From assembly GCA_003263845.1 (NCBI GenBank), contig JYJN01000077.1:62001-126000 (forward strand): a stretch of 64,000 nucleotides of DNA, in the 5' to 3' direction. The notes beneath the pieces were generated by a model, which saw only the letters and a program-made list of their open reading frames with translations, ran no database searches and had not been told where the DNA came from. A program made the translations under genes and the position numbers. This DNA is from Vibrio aestivus. GTDB lineage: Bacteria > Pseudomonadota > Gammaproteobacteria > Enterobacterales > Vibrionaceae. Positions 37,974 through 47,559 of this stretch are shown in pieces; position 1 is the stretch's first letter, and each line of letters starts with the position of its first letter.

Positions 37974-39788
37974 ATGTCAGCAGCGACACTAACACAAATT
38001 AATGTCTACCCGGTAAAGTCGGTGGGTGGAATTGCCATGTCAACCGCATGGGTTGAGAAGCAAGGCCTTAGTTTTGATCGCCGCTTTATGGTTGCAAATG
38101 CAGATGGTTCAATGGTTACTGCGCGCAAAAATCCGGCAATGGTGCTGGTTAAATCTAGCTTGCTGCCTGACGGCATTGTTTTCCGATATCCAGATCTAGA
38201 GCCATTAAAGCTCAGTTACAATGCGTTCAAAATGCAAGAGTCAGATGCGACGGTATGGAATGATACATTCACCGCCTACACCACGACCGATGAAGCCGAC
38301 GACTGGTTTAGTCAGGTGTTGGGGCAGCGCGTAGAGTTGTTATACACGGGCGAGCAATCCAACCGTGTGCGCCAAAAAGTAGGCAGTAATGTTAGTTTTG
38401 CAGATGGATACCCTGTACTTGTCATTAGTGAGAACTCTTTAGAAGAGTTGAACCGTCGTAGTTCGGAAGAGCATAGCATGGATCAGTTTCGAACTAATCT
38501 CGTGGTGAAAGGTGATAAGCCGTTCGTTGAAGATACATGGAAGCGCATACGCATTGGGGAAGTGGAGTTTGAAGCAAGGAAACCATGTCAGCGATGTATT
38601 TTGACGACAGTCGATGTGGAAACGGGTTCTCTTCGTGCAAACAAAGAACCGCTTAAGACTTTCTCTCAGTTCCGTGCCGATGAAGCAGGTGAAGTGTATT
38701 TTGGCCAAAATCTCATTGCATTAAATGAAGGTATGATCCACCAAGGTGATGAAGTGGAAGTATTGGAATACAAGGATGCGGAAGTATATGCCGACAACAC
38801 CCCAGCGACTTTCCAGTTTGTGTGCGTTGAACGAGAAGAGATTGCAAAGGATTTCGTTACGTTCTGGCTTGAATCGGAACACCACAAAGAGCTGAGTTAT
38901 TTGCCAGGCCAGCACTTACCTATCGAACTTAAGATTGAGGGCAAAAAGGTTGCGCGTCGTTATACGCTCTCTTCTAGCCCATCTCGCAAAGGCCGTTTGG
39001 CGATATCAGTAAAACGTGTTGATGGTGGCCATGTGTCTAACTGGTTGTTAGATAACCTTCAAGTGGGTGATGTTCTAGAGGCTCAAACCCCAGAAGGTAA
39101 CTTCAAGCTGGTGGAGCATGAATCTCCATTGTTACTTTTGTCTGCGGGCAGCGGCGTGACACCTATGCTTTCGATGTTGCGATACCTTGCAGACCATGAT
39201 CAGGTAAATGACGTGGTCTTCTATCATCAATGCCGCACAATTGAAGATATTCCGTGTCGAGAAGAAATTGAAAAGCTGAATCAAGCGCATCAAGGATTAC
39301 GTGTCATTATTTCTCTAACGCAGCCGCCAATTGATTGGTTTGGCTTGAAAGGGCGCTTTAGCCTAAGCCATTTAAAACAGGTGCCGAACGTGAGTGACAG
39401 ACAAGTTTTCGTATGTGGCCCTGATGGCTTTATGAACAAGGCGAAGAACTTGCTTGTTAAACAGGGCCTTCCAGACAATGCATATCATCAAGAAGCGTTC
39501 GGAATTTCTGCTCCTGCGGCTCGAAAAGAACAAGCCGTTAATATCACTTTGAATGGCACAGTGATTGAAGGCACGAATCAAAAGACCATCCTCGAACAAG
39601 CCGAAGATGCAGGTTTGTACATTGCGAATAGCTGCCGGGCTGGTTTGTGCGGTGCGTGTCGTGTAACCGTTAAATCGGGAAAAGTGGACCAAGAAGATGT
39701 ACCTGCTTTGCAGGCCATGGGCGAGAATACCAACATGGTGCTCACCTGCTGCAGTACGCCGTTAACCGATGTTGAATTGACGACTTAA
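37974..39788 (+). CDS. MOSC domain-ferredoxin reductase-2Fe-2S fusion protein
   Basis: This encodes 604 residues. MOSC_N and MOSC domains (about 1-265) carry 'QINVYPVKSVGGI' and the molybdenum-cofactor signature 'RKPCQRCILTTVD'. An FAD/NAD module (about 275-505) carries 'RRYTLSSSPSRKG', 'LLSAGSGVTPML' and 'VFVCGPDGF'. A C-terminal plant-type 2Fe-2S domain carries 'CRAGLCGACRV' and a final Cys in 'LTCCSTP'. E. coli YcbX (MOSC plus 2Fe-2S) reduces N-hydroxylated bases but needs a separate reductase; here the electron chain NADH-FAD-FeS-Mo appears to be in one chain. It probably detoxifies N-hydroxy compounds. A good terminator follows. Confidence 0.88.
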   Translation: MSAATLTQINVYPVKSVGGIAMSTAWVEKQGLSFDRRFMVANADGSMVTARKNPAMVLVKSSLLPDGIVFRYPDLEPLKLSYNAFKMQESDATVWNDTFTAYTTTDEADDWFSQVLGQRVELLYTGEQSNRVRQKVGSNVSFADGYPVLVISENSLEELNRRSSEEHSMDQFRTNLVVKGDKPFVEDTWKRIRIGEVEFEARKPCQRCILTTVDVETGSLRANKEPLKTFSQFRADEAGEVYFGQNLIALNEGMIHQGDEVEVLEYKDAEVYADNTPATFQFVCVEREEIAKDFVTFWLESEHHKELSYLPGQHLPIELKIEGKKVARRYTLSSSPSRKGRLAISVKRVDGGHVSNWLLDNLQVGDVLEAQTPEGNFKLVEHESPLLLLSAGSGVTPMLSMLRYLADHDQVNDVVFYHQCRTIEDIPCREEIEKLNQAHQGLRVIISLTQPPIDWFGLKGRFSLSHLKQVPNVSDRQVFVCGPDGFMNKAKNLLVKQGLPDNAYHQEAFGISAPAARKEQAVNITLNGTVIEGTNQKTILEQAEDAGLYIANSCRAGLCGACRVTVKSGKVDQEDVPALQAMGENTNMVLTCCSTPLTDVELTT

Positions 39789-39824
39789 TAGAAGTCTGTC
39801 GATTTTTTCGTGCAACAAAAAGAA

Positions 39825-39860
39825 AAAGCCCTTGCTCGAAAGAGCAAGGGCTTTACTTTT
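39825..39860 (+). terminator. Terminator after the MOSC fusion gene
   Basis: AAGCCCTTGCTC/GAGCAAGGGCTT with a GAAA loop is followed by TACTTTT. The 12-bp stem is very stable. Confidence 0.9.
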
Positions 39861-39968
39861 AAATACCTTAACAAGTACTGATTTATTATTTGGGTGTACT
39901 CTAAGTATTTTTCAACTGACTGCTAGTAATTAAGCTTTTTAATAATAATTTAAAGGCCTTACGTACAT

Positions 39969-39988
39969 AACTGTCCGATCGGACAGGT
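39969..39988 (+). promoter_or_regulatory. lux box upstream of the AHL synthase gene
   Basis: AACTGTCCGATCGGACAGGT contains a perfect 16-bp palindrome (CTGTCCGATCGGACAG). It has the size and CTG-N10-CAG form of LuxR-type operators and ends 57 bp before the synthase ATG. It is the likely binding site of the convergently encoded VanR-like protein and implies autoinduction. Confidence 0.88.
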
Positions 39989-40045
39989 TTTCCGACTAAC
40001 ACGATTGACTACGTTGACATCTCCACTAAACAAAGGAGATGTAAC

Positions 40046-40627
40046 ATGCCAATTTCAATACTTTCTTACACATTTAGCGATATTCCATTATCTGACTATC
40101 ACAACCTTTTATCGCTACGCTACAAGGTATTTGCAAAACGATTGAATTGGGAGCTCAGCGTTAGTCGGCAAACCGAATCTGATGAGTACGATGTTCCTAG
40201 GGCGCACTATCTGTATGCAAAGGACGAGCAAGGTCCAGTGATCGGGTGTTGGCGTGTTCTGCCGACCACTCAGGACTACATGCTCAAAGATACCTTCCCA
40301 GTGTTGCTTGGAGAAGAAACAGCGCCCCAACAAGAGAACGTATTCGAGCTTAGCCGGTTTGCTGTCGACAAAGACTTCTCTGCGCAAGTGGGAGGCGTAA
40401 GTAATGTCACAATGAAGATGTTTCAAGCCTTGTATCAACATGCTAAGACACACAACATTGACTCGTATGTGACGGTTACTTCGGTCGCGATTGAGAAGCT
40501 AATCAGCCGAATGGGTATACCGAATACACGAATTGGTGACCAGCAAGTCCATATGCTGGGAGAGACTCGTTCAGTGGTACTGCATATACCAATGAATGAG
40601 GATTACAGAGAGAGTGTGGGCGCATAG
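40046..40627 (+). CDS. vanI: Acyl-homoserine-lactone synthase, VanI-like
   Basis: This encodes 193 residues of the LuxI family, which makes AHL signals from S-adenosylmethionine and acyl-ACP. Invariant residues are visible: 'RYKVFAKRLNW' (R, F, W), 'ESDEYDVPRAHYLYA' (D, D), 'GCWRVLPT' (R), 'ELSRFAV' (E, R) and 'TSVAIEKLISRMG'. The sequence is close to V. anguillarum VanI as I remember it ('HIPMNE' tail, 'YMLKDTFP'), which makes a 3-oxo-C10 signal. The ribosome binding site AAAGGAG precedes the ATG. It is convergent with vanR and has its own lux box. Confidence 0.93.
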   Translation: MPISILSYTFSDIPLSDYHNLLSLRYKVFAKRLNWELSVSRQTESDEYDVPRAHYLYAKDEQGPVIGCWRVLPTTQDYMLKDTFPVLLGEETAPQQENVFELSRFAVDKDFSAQVGGVSNVTMKMFQALYQHAKTHNIDSYVTVTSVAIEKLISRMGIPNTRIGDQQVHMLGETRSVVLHIPMNEDYRESVGA

Positions 40628-40652
40628 TCGTCTGTAATAAGACCGATATGTC

Positions 40653-41411
40653 CTAGATATGCGGGTGGATGTGCCCCCCGAGTATCGCTTTAGTTATAGC
40701 TTGGTAGCGATTCGTCGCGCCAAGCTTGCTGCAAGCATTGGAAATGTGGAATTTGGCGGTACGTTCTGAGCAACCAATGATCGCCGCGATTTCCCAGGCA
40801 CTTTTCCCCTCAGCAGCCCAAGTCAAACATTGCACTTCCCGATTAGTCAGCGACACCAAGTGTTCTTCGTCCCGAATATCACAAACAATATTATGAATAT
40901 TTTGAGTGAGCAGTGGAACAATTAACTGAGAGGTAGCAATACGAGCGCTATCGACATTGTAGGCCTTTGAGTCTGACGTCGCGAAGCTTAACATCCCAAA
41001 CTCACCCCTTAGGCCGTGAATCGGAATGCTGAAGCCTGCGTTTAGTCCATTGCATCGCGCTTCTTCGAAGATAACACTGGGCTTAGATAGGCTCTTTGTC
41101 ATCCTATCCCACCGAACGGGTAGAAAATGAGACATACTGTACTTAACGATAGGATCCACATGCATGAAGCCAGATTCGTCGTACTGTTCTCGCCAAGACG
41201 CGGGATAGTTATCAATGATTAGCGTTTTACCATCAACTAAAGTGGGTTGGAGAGAGATTCCAAGTAAGAAGTATTCGTGGTCGATGATATTGTTGAGTTT
41301 TAATAAAATTTGCTCGAGCTGTATTGGAGAGTCAATGACTTGATTCTCCTCGATAAGCTGCAAAATCTTTTGCATCATAGGCTGTTGTATCTTGTAGATT
41401 TGTACTGACAT
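40653..41411 (-). CDS. vanR: LuxR-family AHL receptor/transcription factor, VanR-like
   Basis: This encodes 252 residues. The N-terminal autoinducer-binding domain has the conserved 'YPASWREQYDESGFMHVDPIV' (Tyr, Trp, Asp) and 'GLNAGFSIPIHGLRGEFGMLSFA'. The C-terminal GerE HTH reads 'LTNREVQCLTWAAEGKSAWEIAAIIGCSERTAKFHISNA'. With bound AHL it should act at the lux box before vanI. The two genes converge with their stops 25 bp apart, the arrangement I recall for vanI/vanR of V. anguillarum. Confidence 0.9.
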   Translation of the reverse strand: MSVQIYKIQQPMMQKILQLIEENQVIDSPIQLEQILLKLNNIIDHEYFLLGISLQPTLVDGKTLIIDNYPASWREQYDESGFMHVDPIVKYSMSHFLPVRWDRMTKSLSKPSVIFEEARCNGLNAGFSIPIHGLRGEFGMLSFATSDSKAYNVDSARIATSQLIVPLLTQNIHNIVCDIRDEEHLVSLTNREVQCLTWAAEGKSAWEIAAIIGCSERTAKFHISNACSKLGATNRYQAITKAILGGHIHPHI

Positions 41412-41525
41412 TTATATCAGATGGAAAGGATGGAGGCATGTTTTTCACAGGAAAAACAGTGCTTACATCCTAATTTCTATAGGTTTATCAAACTTTGTGG
41501 GTCTTTGAGTAAGCCTTTTTGCCGA

Positions 41526-42431
41526 TTAATACAGGTTTGCTTTTTTATTGTCCAACGGCTTCTGTGTCGAACTTTTAAGCTTCACTTGAGACAGAATAAC
41601 CCCTGAAATCACCATCAATCCGCCAACGAAGTGGTAGCGATGGATAGTCTCGCCGAGCCAGCTAGCCGCCAACGTTACAGAGATCACTGGCAACAAGTTC
41701 ATAAACATCGCGCTAGAGTCTGCGCCAATCATATCGATGGCTTTGACCCACATCCAAGGGGCGAGGACTGATGCCAACAAACCCGCGTAAGCGATCAGCG
41801 GTAGTGATGCTTGAGTAGGTAGCAATACTTCACTGCTTAGCCAAAGAGGTGTCAGCATGGCGACAGCAAATAAGCCCTGCATGTATATGAGAGTCCAATT
41901 GCTTAACGGCATTTTCCAGCGTTTCAGTAAGACGCAGTAGGTTGCGTAGACTGCCGCTGCGAGAAGCATAAGGGCATCACCCTGCGTGACTTCCTGATGA
42001 ACAAAGAACAGCATGTCACCTTCTCCAAGCATATAAGCTAGCCCCACCAGAGATACGGCGGCACCCGCGATGCTGAGAACCGAAATACGTTTACCAAGTA
42101 GCGGCAAACTTAGGAACACGCTGAGCAATGGCACCAGTGAGGTGATAAGCGACATGTTGGACGCTGTGGTGGTTAAACCTGCGTAATAGCCAAGTGATTG
42201 GTTTAGCACCATGCCTAACATCGCCAAAAAGGCCAGTTTTGTAAGGTAAGGTTTGATGACTTTCCACTGCTTAATTACGCCCGGTAGACAAAATGGCGTG
42301 AGCACAAGCATGGCAAAGAACCAACGATAGAAGCTCATCGCGCTAGGTTCAATCGCAGAGGCAGCGAGTTTATTAACGATTGAGTTGCCGCCCCAGATGA
42401 AAACTGTGAAAAGAGGGAATAGATATACCAT
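41526..42431 (-). CDS. EamA-family (DMT) transporter
   Basis: This encodes 301 residues with about ten helices arranged as two EamA repeats ('WGGNSIVNKLAASAIEPSAMSFYRW' and 'LLASVLAPWMWVKAID'). DMT transporters export amino acids, nucleosides or other metabolites; the substrate is unknown. It is divergent from an AraC regulator gene, 78 bp apart from start to start, which probably controls it. The frame is intact. Confidence 0.85.
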   Translation of the reverse strand: MVYLFPLFTVFIWGGNSIVNKLAASAIEPSAMSFYRWFFAMLVLTPFCLPGVIKQWKVIKPYLTKLAFLAMLGMVLNQSLGYYAGLTTTASNMSLITSLVPLLSVFLSLPLLGKRISVLSIAGAAVSLVGLAYMLGEGDMLFFVHQEVTQGDALMLLAAAVYATYCVLLKRWKMPLSNWTLIYMQGLFAVAMLTPLWLSSEVLLPTQASLPLIAYAGLLASVLAPWMWVKAIDMIGADSSAMFMNLLPVISVTLAASWLGETIHRYHFVGGLMVISGVILSQVKLKSSTQKPLDNKKANLY

Positions 42432-42509
42432 GTGACTAACATCTCAAAAACAGGGAATGACGATAGTGTGACAGGTCGATATAATTGCATATATCTCCAA
42501 AAGGACATC

Positions 42510-43318
42510 GTGAGCGATAGGAAGACAATTTTGAAAAAAAGTACGCGGAACCTTCATCCGTCGTTATCAATCGACAGGGCACCATCAGATGTATTTATGA
42601 ATTTCGAGGCGTTTTTGTCGAACACGGAAACTCGAGTTCATAGCCACCCATGGGGCAAGTACAGTTGATCAGTGGTGGTATTTTAGAGATGGAAGCGGAG
42701 TCGACTCGATTCCTAGCGCCACCCCATTTAGCGATATGGGTACCTGCGGGCGTGACACACTGCAGTTATAATCGAAAACCTCTCGACTACTGTTCTCTTA
42801 ACATCGCCCATGAGTTAACAGAAAACTTCCCGAGCCAAACGAGTCTTATCAAAGTAACGCCCATTGTTTCAGCCATCATTGACGATTTTCGACATCGAGA
42901 CGTCAACGTCGCTGATAACGAACAAGATAAACGTCTAGTTCAAGTGTTGCTAGATCAACTGGCCACTCAAGAAGTTGAACATCATTTCTTGCCGTCGACA
43001 GACAACAAATACTTAGCCCCAATTTTGAAAGCGGTCGAAGAAGAGCCAACCGACAATACCAGTTTGCAGCAGTGGGCCGAGAAAGTGCATACCACAGAGC
43101 GAACGTTAGCTCGCCATTGCCAAAGTGAGTTGGGGATGAGTTTTACAGAGTGGCGATTGAGGGTGCGCTATCTGTTTTCGATGGATTTGCTAAGAAAAGG
43201 GCAGTCTGTGAAAGAAGTGGCGCTGACTCTGGGCTATAACCAAGCAAGCCCGTTCATTACCATGTTTAAAAAATACTCCGGGCAAACCCCGGAGCAGTAT
43301 AAGAGTAAGTTACTTTAG
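42510..43318 (+). CDS. Cupin-AraC transcriptional regulator (frameshifted)
   Basis: This encodes about 269 residues. The GTG at 42510 follows AAAAGGAC. A cupin domain ('RVHSHPWG', 'FLAPPHLAIWVPAGVTH') precedes an AraC HTH domain ('LQQWAEKVHTTERTLARHCQSELGM', 'VKEVALTLGYNQASPFITMFKKYSGQTPEQYK'). The frame breaks near 42650 at TGGGGCAAG; adding one G gives 'HPWGQVQLISGG', which fits the cupin fold, so it is probably an error. Its position beside the divergent EamA transporter gene suggests it controls that gene. Confidence 0.82.
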
Positions 43319-43338
43319 TGTCGCAAGCTCAGGTTTGG

Positions 43339-44265
43339 CTAGCGAAGGTGGGTTTGGATGACAAAATCTAGCCCACCGATAATTGCCGCAACTTGCGCGT
43401 CGTTACACTCTTCATCAGTTACTTTCGGGCTGTCTGGGTAGACTTCAGTTGTTGTACCGAATAGGCAGTTTGTTACCCCACCACACAAGCCCAGTTTTTT
43501 CATTGGGTAGTTAATCACGCCGTGCGCAACCACGTCGGAACCGATAATTTTGCCATCTTCATCGGCAGGTGCAATGTGCGTCACTTTAGCAACCGAGGCA
43601 ATAACAGCCGCTTGGAACTCTGACTGTGGGTTTTCAGTGTCGCCTACTGTGTAAAATCCATCGGGAATCATGCCTTCGATGTACTCAATACCATCCCGCG
43701 CGGCCAATGCTGGTCGGAATTCGGTTTCGTCGGTGTCTGTCGTTTCGTGAAGATCGATGTGAACAAGAATCGTGTCACCCAGTGTCGCCACCAATGCCAT
43801 TAGGTTAGCAGACTCCTCGGCTGGAGAGTTTTCATAAAACGATCGGTTTGGGTCCAGTGCGAGCGGGTTCCAACGATTGATGGTTTCGTAACCCCAAGGG
43901 CTTACGCAAGGGGCAATGATAAGGTTGAACAGCTCGCTGTATTTCTCGCCCTGAGTGTCGGCAAACTTTAGCGCACCATGGACACCGCTGGTTTCGTAGC
44001 CATGAACACCGCCAGTAACCAGTACCGTAGGCTTCGAATCGCTCCAGTTTTTCGATTTAATACAGAATAGCGGAAAGCGTTCAACGTTGTAGCTCAATGC
44101 GCCGTACTGATCGACATCGAAGCGGTCTTTTAGCGCTAAGATCTTCGGTATGACTTCTTGTTGGTATTCGCGTTTAATGGTGGTTTGTTCGCGCCAAGCT
44201 AGGCGTTCTTCTTCTCCCCACTTTTGGCCAGGGGTGCCAATAGGGTATTGGTATGAGCTGCGCAT
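43339..44265 (-). CDS. M14-family zinc carboxypeptidase/deacylase-like protein
   Basis: This encodes 308 residues. Metal-binding motifs are 'GGVHGYETSG' (HxxE) and 'HIDLHETTD' (His), and a late 'TTTEVYPDS' supplies a catalytic Glu. This fits the M14 carboxypeptidase/succinylglutamate desuccinylase group. There is no signal peptide, so it acts in the cytoplasm. The substrate is unknown. It is convergent with the AraC gene. Confidence 0.78.
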   Translation of the reverse strand: MRSSYQYPIGTPGQKWGEEERLAWREQTTIKREYQQEVIPKILALKDRFDVDQYGALSYNVERFPLFCIKSKNWSDSKPTVLVTGGVHGYETSGVHGALKFADTQGEKYSELFNLIIAPCVSPWGYETINRWNPLALDPNRSFYENSPAEESANLMALVATLGDTILVHIDLHETTDTDETEFRPALAARDGIEYIEGMIPDGFYTVGDTENPQSEFQAAVIASVAKVTHIAPADEDGKIIGSDVVAHGVINYPMKKLGLCGGVTNCLFGTTTEVYPDSPKVTDEECNDAQVAAIIGGLDFVIQTHLR

Positions 44266-44395
44266 AATCGTTCCTTGCGTATAAATCGTGTGCTAGAGAA
44301 TAAACCCGACTTAATGAGTGAGCAATCAATATTATTCTGCTCAATGCGTAGAAGCCCACTGATTGATACTAATTAAGCACACCTCTTTGAGTGCA

Positions 44396-45036
44396 TTATT
44401 CTTGAATGGCGGTGAGTTCTAGAATGACGTCGGATAGAATCTCAGTTGTTTGTGCGCCAGAAATAATGTGCTTTTTATTAAGAATATAGGCAGGGACTGC
44501 GTTGATGCCTGCTTCTAACCATTGCTGCTCAGTAGAGGCCACGGCTTCTGCCCAGCTTGGATCATCGAGCACTGAAGATACTTGTTCTGGCTCTAAACCG
44601 ACGTTGGTTGCGACCATGAAAAGTACTTCATCATCAATATTCAGCCCTTGAGTGAAGTAGGCATTAAACAAGGCCATGGTAAGTTCCAGTTGGCGACCTT
44701 CATTGGCTGCCACATCACAAGTTGGTGGGCCTTGCGTGTGTTGTAGATCTTCATGTCATCAAAGAAGTTGAAGTCGAACCCTAGTTGCTTGCCTGTTTCC
44801 ATTAAGCTCTGCCTTGCCATTTGGCTAGCTTCGTCGGTGGTTTGGTATTTTTCTTGCAGATGTTCTCGTAGATTTTGTCCGGTATGGGGCATAGCGGGAT
44901 TGAGCTCAAACGGGTGCCAATGGAGGTCAAACTCGACATCGGGATGCATTTGCATTGCAGCTTCTAGGCGTTTGTAGCCTATGACGCACCAAGGACAGAC
45001 GACGTCCGATACAATATCAATTCGCAACTTAGACAT
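44396..45036 (-). CDS. DsbA/FrnE-family thiol oxidoreductase (frameshifted)
   Basis: This encodes about 213 residues of thioredoxin fold. The N-terminal CxxC is 'SDVVCPWCVIGYKRLE', followed by the FrnE-like 'DLHWHPFELNPAMP' and a C-terminal 'GINAVPAYILNKKHIISGAQ' with the cis-proline. The protein lacks a signal peptide, so it is cytoplasmic like FrnE. The frame breaks near 44695 between 'RKAHQLVMW' and 'AANEGRQLELTMALF'. The two pieces join perfectly, indicating an indel error. Confidence 0.83.
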
Positions 45037-45243
45037 GAGGTGACCTCTTCGATCAGTGTATCTACATATGTGCTTAGTATAGTTATTTGTGCTGCTTTTT
45101 TATACAGATCGCTGCTGGTTGAGTGATCCACTTCAATCTGCGCCCCCTTATCTACCCCGATAAAAGTGAGAGTAGGGGGGAGGTTAATCATCTTCAGGCC
45201 TCTATAATGCGGTTAGAAATTAAGTTATTGAGTTAAAAGAAGT

Positions 45244-46612
45244 ATGGAGTTTGACCCTACCATGCCAATAAAATCGACCGACGTAATCCTACATGCGTTT
45301 GACTGGCCCTATGAACTGGTCAGTCAGCGTGCCGAGCAAATAGCCGCTATCGGTTACAAGTCGGTACTTGTCTCGCCGCCAATGAAATCATTCAAGCATG
45401 AAGACGGCACGCAGTGGTGGCAGCGTTACCAACCTCAAGATTATCGAGTGATCGACAATCAACTTGGGGACACGCAATCGTTCATCAAAATGGTGCAAAC
45501 GTTGGATCAATATGGGCTGCTGACTTATGTCGATGTGGTGTTTAACCATATGGCAAATGAATCCAGTCAACGACTTGATTTACAATACCCAAGCAGTGTT
45601 GAAATGGCCCAGTACGCTGCCCAATCTGAACATTACCAATCACTATGCCTTTTTGGCGACTTGAACCAACCGCTCTTTGAAGAAGATGACTTCGTCGAAG
45701 CCTTTGGCATCAAAGACTGGAAAGACAAATGGGAAGTGCAGAATGGCCGAATCTCTGCAGGCGATCATGATCCTGGCTTGCCAACGCTTAGAGATAACCT
45801 TCATGTTGTTGAGCAGCAGCAAAGCTTCCTAAAAGCACTGAAAGCTATAGGTGTAAAGGGTTTTCGTATTGATGCGGCCAAGCATATGACCCTTGAGCAT
45901 TTAAAAAAGGTCTGGACCGATGAAATCACCAAAGACTGCCATATCTTTGGAGAGATTATTACCGACGGGGCGCAACCAAAGAAGAGTATGAACTGTTTTT
46001 AGAGCCGTACTTAAAACATACTCGATTGGGGCTTACGACTTTCCACTGTTTCAGACGGTCTACGATGCACTCAAATCAGACGGGGACTTAACGGCTCTGA
46101 TTAATCCGTACTGTTTTGGCCAAGCGCTTTCTGAAATGCGAGCCATTACATTCGCCATTACTCACGACATTCCCAATAACGACGTGTTCGTTGATTTAGT
46201 CATGGATGAGTGTAGAGAAAGTTTGGCATACAGCTATATTTTGGGGCGTGATGGCGGGGTACCGCTAATCTATACCGATCTGAATACCAGCGATATAAAG
46301 GATGAGGACGGTAACCCAAGATGGTTGAATGCGTGGAACCATCCAGACATGGCTGCAAGGATTAAGTTTCACAACGCGGTCCATGGGACCCCGATGAAAC
46401 TGCTTGAAGCTAACTCAGACCTGTTGGTGTTTTCTCGTGGTGCGAAAGGTTATGTGTTGATCAATAAATCGAACCGAGCCCAGAACATTAGCTTACGTCA
46501 CCCGAAGTCGTTGGCGGATGTGTTGTCGAAACAGACTTTTGAACCGGACACCAGTGGCAAAGTGGAAATGATGCTGCCATCACTGACAAGTATGTTGTTG
46601 CTTGAAGAGTAG
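45244..46612 (+). CDS. Alpha-amylase-family (GH13) enzyme (two frameshifts)
   Basis: This encodes about 456 residues without a signal peptide. GH13 conserved regions are visible: 'TYVDVVFNHMAN' (region I), 'GVKGFRIDAAKHM' with the nucleophile Asp (II), 'CHIFGEIITDG' with the acid/base Glu (III), and 'AITHDIPNN' (IV, His-Asp). Frames are lost at GACGGGGCGC (45964) and TTGGGGCTT (46026). Adding one G to each run gives 'ITDGGATKEEYELFLEPYL' and 'KHTRLGAYDFPLF'. Both breaks are therefore probably homopolymer errors. It should hydrolyse or rearrange alpha-glucans in the cytoplasm. Confidence 0.85.
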
Positions 46613-46671
46613 GGGGCAGGTTTCTACTACCCGCCTTACCTCCATCCCAAGAAAAGAAACAAAGACAAAGC

Positions 46672-46704
46672 AAAGAGGCTGAGCATGATGCTCAGCCTCT
46701 TTTA
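46672..46704. terminator. Bidirectional terminator after the amylase gene
   Basis: The 11-bp stem AGAGGCTGAGC/GCTCAGCCTCT has a 5-nt loop and TTTT on the plus strand. It also lies between the amylase gene and the convergent cupin gene. Confidence 0.85.
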
Positions 46705-46764
46705 ATGTTCAGTTTCGTTCTGCTTAATTTTGTTCTATTAGATGCAGAGCGAGTTGAGGTGCGG

Positions 46765-47394
46765 TTATGTGAGTGAATCGCTACCAAATACAATCTGCTT
46801 GAGCAGGTGATACTCCTCATCACGGCCATCAAAAAGTTCTTCAATCATTGCGTCTTCGCTAGTACCTGACAGTAGGCGCTTGCGGGCTTCTCTCATAGTC
46901 ATGACAAGCAGTTCATCTTTCGGTAAATCAGCATCATCGTTTGGAGACCATTGAGTAAACTGCTGACTACGCTCAGTTTGCAGGAGTAATGGCTGCATAT
47001 TGGTGACTTCGTGCTTAACCAAATCGAGCATCGAGTCTTTCACCGCATCCTTCATTTTGGTGTCTTTAGATAAACGCTCAATCAGTGCAGTGCTTAGATT
47101 AGTGTGCTCGACATATCCGGCTTTGCTAGGAAATGCATTGGTCAAACGAACAGAGAAATCCACACGCTCAATGACAGTTTGCGGGAAGAAAGTCAGCGCA
47201 CACAAACAGTCGAAAGGAATCCAAAAATCATCGCCAGCTTCAACTGCGTATTCTTGTTTACCAAGACGGACCAACATTACACCTTGTTTTACACAAATTA
47301 GGCTGTGTTTGAGTACCTTTTTACGGGGTGTGGTACTTAAAAAAGGAAACTCGAAGCTTTGGTGTGAAATCGCGTAATGCATATGGGTTCTCAT
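46765..47394 (-). CDS. Cupin-domain protein, AraC-type sensor without HTH
   Basis: This encodes about 209 residues. The N-terminal half looks like the cupin sensor of AraC regulators ('LICVKQGVMLVRLGKQEYAV', 'GDDFWIPFDCLCAL'). The C-terminal half is helical and acidic but shows no HTH pair. The start at 47394 (MRTHMHYAI) is family-like; upstream codons have no ribosome binding site. It may be a single-domain sensor or a degenerate regulator. Function unknown. Confidence 0.6.
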   Translation of the reverse strand: MRTHMHYAISHQSFEFPFLSTTPRKKVLKHSLICVKQGVMLVRLGKQEYAVEAGDDFWIPFDCLCALTFFPQTVIERVDFSVRLTNAFPSKAGYVEHTNLSTALIERLSKDTKMKDAVKDSMLDLVKHEVTNMQPLLLQTERSQQFTQWSPNDDADLPKDELLVMTMREARKRLLSGTSEDAMIEELFDGRDEEYHLLKQIVFGSDSLT

Positions 47395-47559
47395 TGTTCT
47401 TGGGTTGCTAAGATTACCGTTTCTTATAGTAAAATCCAACAGTAAGTGATACATAGACAGTAAGTCTGGTCTGACCTTGCCAAAACTGAGGGTTAGGTTG
47501 CTGATTAACGGGTTAACTATGCGTAGAATAGACCCGCTTTTTATATGATGTAGTGAAAA

